This document shows, in pieces, positions 60,057-64,000 of a stretch of DNA of 64,000 nt. Positions within the stretch are counted from its first letter, which is position 1. Each line of letters starts with the position of its first letter. The notes beneath the pieces were generated by a model. It was not told where the DNA came from. It saw nothing but the letters and a program-made list of their open reading frames with translations, and made no database searches. The stretch comes from Bradysia coprophila (lineage: Eukaryota; Arthropoda; Insecta; Diptera; Sciaridae). The stretch spans positions 3,653,197 through 3,717,196 of the forward strand of contig NC_050737.1 in the NCBI RefSeq assembly GCF_014529535.1, in the 5' to 3' direction. The translations under genes were made by a program, and so were the position numbers.

Positions 60057-61234
60057 ACGATCATATTCTGTGTAAGATCACTGTTTAACTTCGAATGATT
60101 ATTTTTTATCGACAAGCGTGTAATGAGTTTGTGATAAGTGCTAAATAAAAGGTACAACGAAAAGCTTTAATCTAATGAATTTTGAATTTGGCAGACGGAT
60201 GTGAGCTACAATTTGCAAGAAAAAAATGTATGAAAAATAGCTAAGTTTTTTTTTATTCTTAAATGAGAAGATGACTCCACGATCCGCGGCAACAATATTC
60301 AAATATCATGTCGAGACAATAAATTTAATGAAATGCATATGTACAGATAGCCGCCTGACCCGACACCGAATAATAAGTTTTTTACGATATCTTTGGATCG
60401 TGACTGAATATGATTTTGGATAGTAGTCTTTGTATCGAGTTATTCAATTGAGAACTGGAATTTAGGATATGTGCTGAAACGTACATACATTTCAACACTT
60501 CATTCTTCACAGAATCTCAGAATATATTCGATGAATAGAGATTTAAGTAAAAAGTTGCTCAATGTTGATATTTTCGCATTAGTCGTAAAGTTAAATTAGA
60601 AACAAAAACCAAAGGATTTGGATAATACGACAAAATCCCTAATGTAGTTGTTTAAGGGTGTGTCTCAAAAAAATTCCCACTTTGTGGACCTTCAGACAGC
60701 AACACTTCAAGATATTTAAGTTTACTTCTCGAAAAAAATCTTTTGTTGGATCCGCTATTGAAATAGCTAAAAAAATTAGCGTCACGGGAAAAGTTTGAAA
60801 AGCATTTACCCAGAAAGGGTATCTATTCACTTCAAAAATTCATGAAATTTGGACCGCGGTGAAACTTGGTCCTGCACTAAAACAACGTTCCATATTTCGC
60901 ACATTTGTTTTCATATTTGTATTTCGTAATGGACCCTCTAGCTTCGGTGCAGAGTGAAAACTTTGCAGAAGCAGAGTTTGCAGAGTTTTATTACAGTTAG
61001 ACCCATACCACGGCTACATCGTAAAATTCGTTTTTTTTTAAATATAAAAGCAGCGGTGCAAGGTTTAATTAAATTATAGAAAAAAAAAACTTATTAATGC
61101 TCGTGTGGAACGGAATCAATTAAAAAAAAACTTGCAATGAAGTAGTAGATTCTTAGTCTACAGATATTGTCAATACTTTCCATTTCAATAAGTAAACCAT
61201 CCACCGTTGGTCTATCTAACCCTTTGGTCATGGT

Positions 61235-61375
61235 CAGTATTTTTTTTTATTCGTTTACCAAGGGGAGAAAATAAAAAATTCTAATAAGAGCGAAAGTTTG
61301 CTGTTAGAGCGAAGCGAGGGCTAAAATTCGCTCGAGTTGGAATTTCCTATTTCTCCCTAAGGTGAACACATAATT
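61235..61375. mobile_element. Foldback element, TACCAAGGGGAGAAA termini
   Basis: GTTTACCAAGGGGAGAAAAT at the left is mirrored by TATTTCTCCCTAAGGTGAAC at the right; interior CGCTCGAGTTGGAATTTCCT. Related blocks occur near 16100-16190 and 12490-12600. Confidence 0.55.
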
Positions 61376-61903
61376 TTTGATTCGTGCGTGGCGTGAATTA
61401 CCGTTTTTATCCACGGAACAAACGCATCACTTTAAACTGTCAAAAAATTTGTTTCACCATTTTCAAAGCCAAAACAAAGTGACAGTTGCAAAGTGACAAA
61501 ACTCTTGTTCACCCCATGGGAGAAAAAAGAGGCGAGAGAATACAAATTCTCACCAAATTTGAGTGGAGAAAATAAGGTAATTGACGCCGCACGGATTATT
61601 TTTTTCTTCTTCAATTTTTCAATGCATCACAAGGAAATTACGCCACTAACAATAGTGAAGATTTTCAAATTTTCCTGTTTTTCTTTAAATCCTCGTTCTA
61701 TGACCAAACCTAAAAACCTCTTAACGCAAAAAAGCGCAAGTGATCTCGCTGTACCAATATGCAGAAATTTTATCGAATTTCAATCTACCCTGAAAACATT
61801 TACGCACAAAATGTAATAACCTACCGCATTACATTGATTTGCTCATACTTGTCTTGGATAATAATTTGTGAAATTAATTACCTAATTTTTTTTTGAGTTT
61901 AAA

Positions 61904-62734
61904 ATTAATTCACTTGACTCTACACACCTCAGATAATGTAATGTTGTCGATGGTCCATACACTTCGTTTATATGTTCCGGTTTTCATTGAAAGAGATAAT
62001 CACCAGATAGAGTAAACTGAGTAAACCGCAATGAATCTCTTGACGAAAAGAAGAAGAAAAAATGAAATAAAAATACAAATTTGGTAACAGAACCATGGCC
62101 ATAAGCACTGAGTAAGATCCATCCACCACTCATCATCGCACGAAGATACCGGTTTCGATTTTTATTCATTTGTGATATATGAATTACCTTTAAACATAAT
62201 AAAAATAATAATAATCGCAAGCAGCATCACCTCACTAACATTATTTTGACTATGCTATTTTTCGCATGGAATCTTCAGACCGATCTGCTACAGTGTATAA
62301 ATAAATGCGATCAATTGATGAGAGAGTCACTAAGTATTTAAGCTCGCGCCTAGTATAACGGCGCGTTGAACGAAATCGAAACTGAACAAAAGTGTTGTGG
62401 ATAATCTAAATTTGCCATGGTGAGCATCGTTGCGCTATGAAAATATATTTTTTTTTGATTGAGTTTTCGCTTTTGTTGACCGTTTACGAAATTTTGTTTG
62501 TTTTACATTTTCAATCGAATTTAATTGTGGATGATCGGATGAAATGTTTGTTTGTTTGTGATGAAAAAAATGTTTTTATGGACACCACACCGCAATGCAC
62601 ATGATATTTACACATTGATGGATTATTTTGCCGTAACAACGAATTAGAAATAAGAGCCCGAGAATGGAATATCTCGATTTTATAACGAAGTGTTACCTTT
62701 AACCTTACCCAGCTTTATTTATTGGTTTTAAATA
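61904..62734 (+). promoter_or_regulatory. Promoter / first-exon module, copy 2
   Basis: Diverged duplicate of 40366-41265 in the same orientation. It keeps AATTAATTCACTTGACT, ACACCTCAGATAA, TATGTTCCGGTTTTCA, GATACCGGTTTCG, the TATA box GTGTATAAATAAAT (TATAAATA 62296-62303), a TCACT initiator-like word 33 nt on, and AACGAAATCGAAACTGAAC in the presumed 5' UTR. ATG 62417-62419 is followed at once by donor GTGAGC. Downstream the intron keeps TTACCTTTAACCTTA and TTTATTTATTGGTTTTAAAT. No coding exon follows before the window ends. Confidence 0.62.
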
Positions 62735-64000
62735 ATTTAAAAAAATACTTCGTGTGCGTGTGCTGTTAATATATCCCTCTCCTTCTGGGGCGGGGAGCGA
62801 AGAGGTAAACCAGTACCGGTAGTATCGCGATGTTTGGAAAATTGGTAGTCAATTATTCCTGCATCATAGCATCTCTCGAATGCAAGATAATCAATGCGGG
62901 TACAAGAAAATTATGTGGCGACTGGAGCAAATTCTACTTTGTAAGGGTAGAATATTCAAAAACGGTACTTGATAACTAGTACAGGTAATGAGCATAGATT
63001 TTTTTACACCCAACAACTTCGCGACAGTTAATGAAGTGTCTGCGAAGTTGAATTATCGGGTAAACATGTTTACTATTAGTTTAAGGGAAATTTCGATTAA
63101 TTAATTTTCTCAAATATCGGTAAGGCCGTCTAATGGGTCTCTAGCTATGAAATACTTCAAAGTTTTGGATAAGTTTATATCATCTCTATACATGTTCCTA
63201 ACTATTATGTCCTAATCTTATTCTCTCTGAAATGCGTATGGGGAATGTTTTGGTCAATGTGTCGTCGCGCAGAGAAATAGATCGGCTTTGTCACACGCGG
63301 CGTACTTTCTATGGTTTAGTTAACGTTGTTGAGTTCGTGCGCGCAGAAATCATTCTTGATCCAAGTAGAACCAATCCAATGGTGAGGTTGATTCCAACAA
63401 ATCAATTCTTGGCTTTGTTTCCAAGCATACAACTGAATAAATACCAATGAGAAAATATCTGAGAAAGTAATAATATTGCGTTCATTTCGAAACTAGGTAA
63501 GACATTCATAGAGGTATAGAAGAGGCTGTTCCTTTTCGGTTATAGTATGTACCAATACTTAGTAGTTGAATAACACTCTAAAACACAACTTCTCTTCTTC
63601 GACAGATTTTTTTTGTTTGATGGCGTTGTTTTCTGTTATCGTTTTGGCTTAACATTGTTCATGCTTACATCATATGCCATCACCATTCGCACACGGGTTT
63701 GGCTAATAGTCTTCTCTTAACGGTAGCTATTGTACTATATCAGGCGTGTTCTCTTAAACGTGACAAGTTTACACGTAGAGGTAGCTATAATCATTTACGA
63801 AGCGTGAAAGTTCAATGGAAAAATCACCTCACACTATATCATTGCTAAAAATCTGTGTTAAATATTTAATTAAATTAAGAGGCTCGAATGCTTTGTTTTA
63901 AATACTGGATTTTAGTGTGTATCTTTTGATTTTTTTAGTTGCGGAAAATTTACAACTTTTACTTTAGAGAAGAGTTATAAACCTCAATCCAGGGCGTTGT
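62735..64000. other. Non-coding tail of the window
   Basis: No coding exon recognised. The open frame at 63232-63450 has no domain, and the intron opened by the donor at 62420 would run through here and out of the window. Confidence 0.45.

Noticed and set aside
63232-63450. 72-residue open frame as the second coding exon after the 62.4-kb first exon
   Set aside because: No acceptor that joins ATG to this frame in phase with a recognisable domain, and it starts with its own Met; no family similarity.

Overview
The window looks like nuclear DNA of an insect, most probably a fly. It is AT-rich, most introns are short (50 to 70 nt) with GT..AG borders, it carries insect-type families (peritrophin-A chitin-binding proteins, insect FMO, DUF1091, CAP), and its core promoters are insect-like (TATA box about 32 nt before a TCAGT initiator). 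A lower dipteran (midge or gnat group) is my guess, but nothing in the sequence proves the lineage. There is no bacterial-style operon, CRISPR array or rRNA operon. All gene models below were built by hand from splice sites, reading-frame continuity and family motifs.

Genes lie in the left half. A secreted alpha-carbonic anhydrase (3 exons, 483-3342, +) is followed by an intronless gene for a 324-residue basic coiled-coil-like protein of unknown function (4852-5826, +). Next come two head-to-tail peritrophin paralogues on the minus strand (6312-7838 with a long threonine-rich mucin tail; 12749-13701 without it), which share the same core promoter. Then come a complete 5-exon flavin-containing monooxygenase (16995-18621, -), a 2-exon CAP/GAPR-1-like secreted protein (24446-25925, +) and a DUF1091 secreted protein with one unresolved frame break (29437-30174, +). 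These genes suggest secreted and xenobiotic or gut functions, but they form no recognisable pathway together.

The rest is rich in mobile DNA. Two degraded non-LTR retrotransposon 3' ends lie at 22.5-22.9 kb (-) and 36.3-37.3 kb (+). Many small inverted-repeat (MITE or foldback) elements are present, several with target-site duplications I could delimit. Two long palindromes look perfect by eye (110-bp arms inside the carbonic anhydrase intron; 179-bp arms at 19.7-20.1 kb). There is also a 1.65-kb element with 162-bp terminal inverted repeats and a 5S rRNA-derived fragment with a poly-A tail.

From about 37.4 kb to the end there is no convincing coding exon. This gene-poor half contains a duplicated promoter / first-exon module about 21.5 kb apart (near 40.4-41.3 kb and 61.9-62.7 kb). 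Each copy has a TATA box, a 5' UTR and an exon that ends exactly at ATG followed by a GTGAGC splice donor. The region may be the long 5' intron(s) of one gene, or of tandem paralogues, whose coding exons lie beyond 64 kb. A block of about 100 bp with a TCAAGGTCA nuclear-receptor half-site is present near both modules in opposite orientation.
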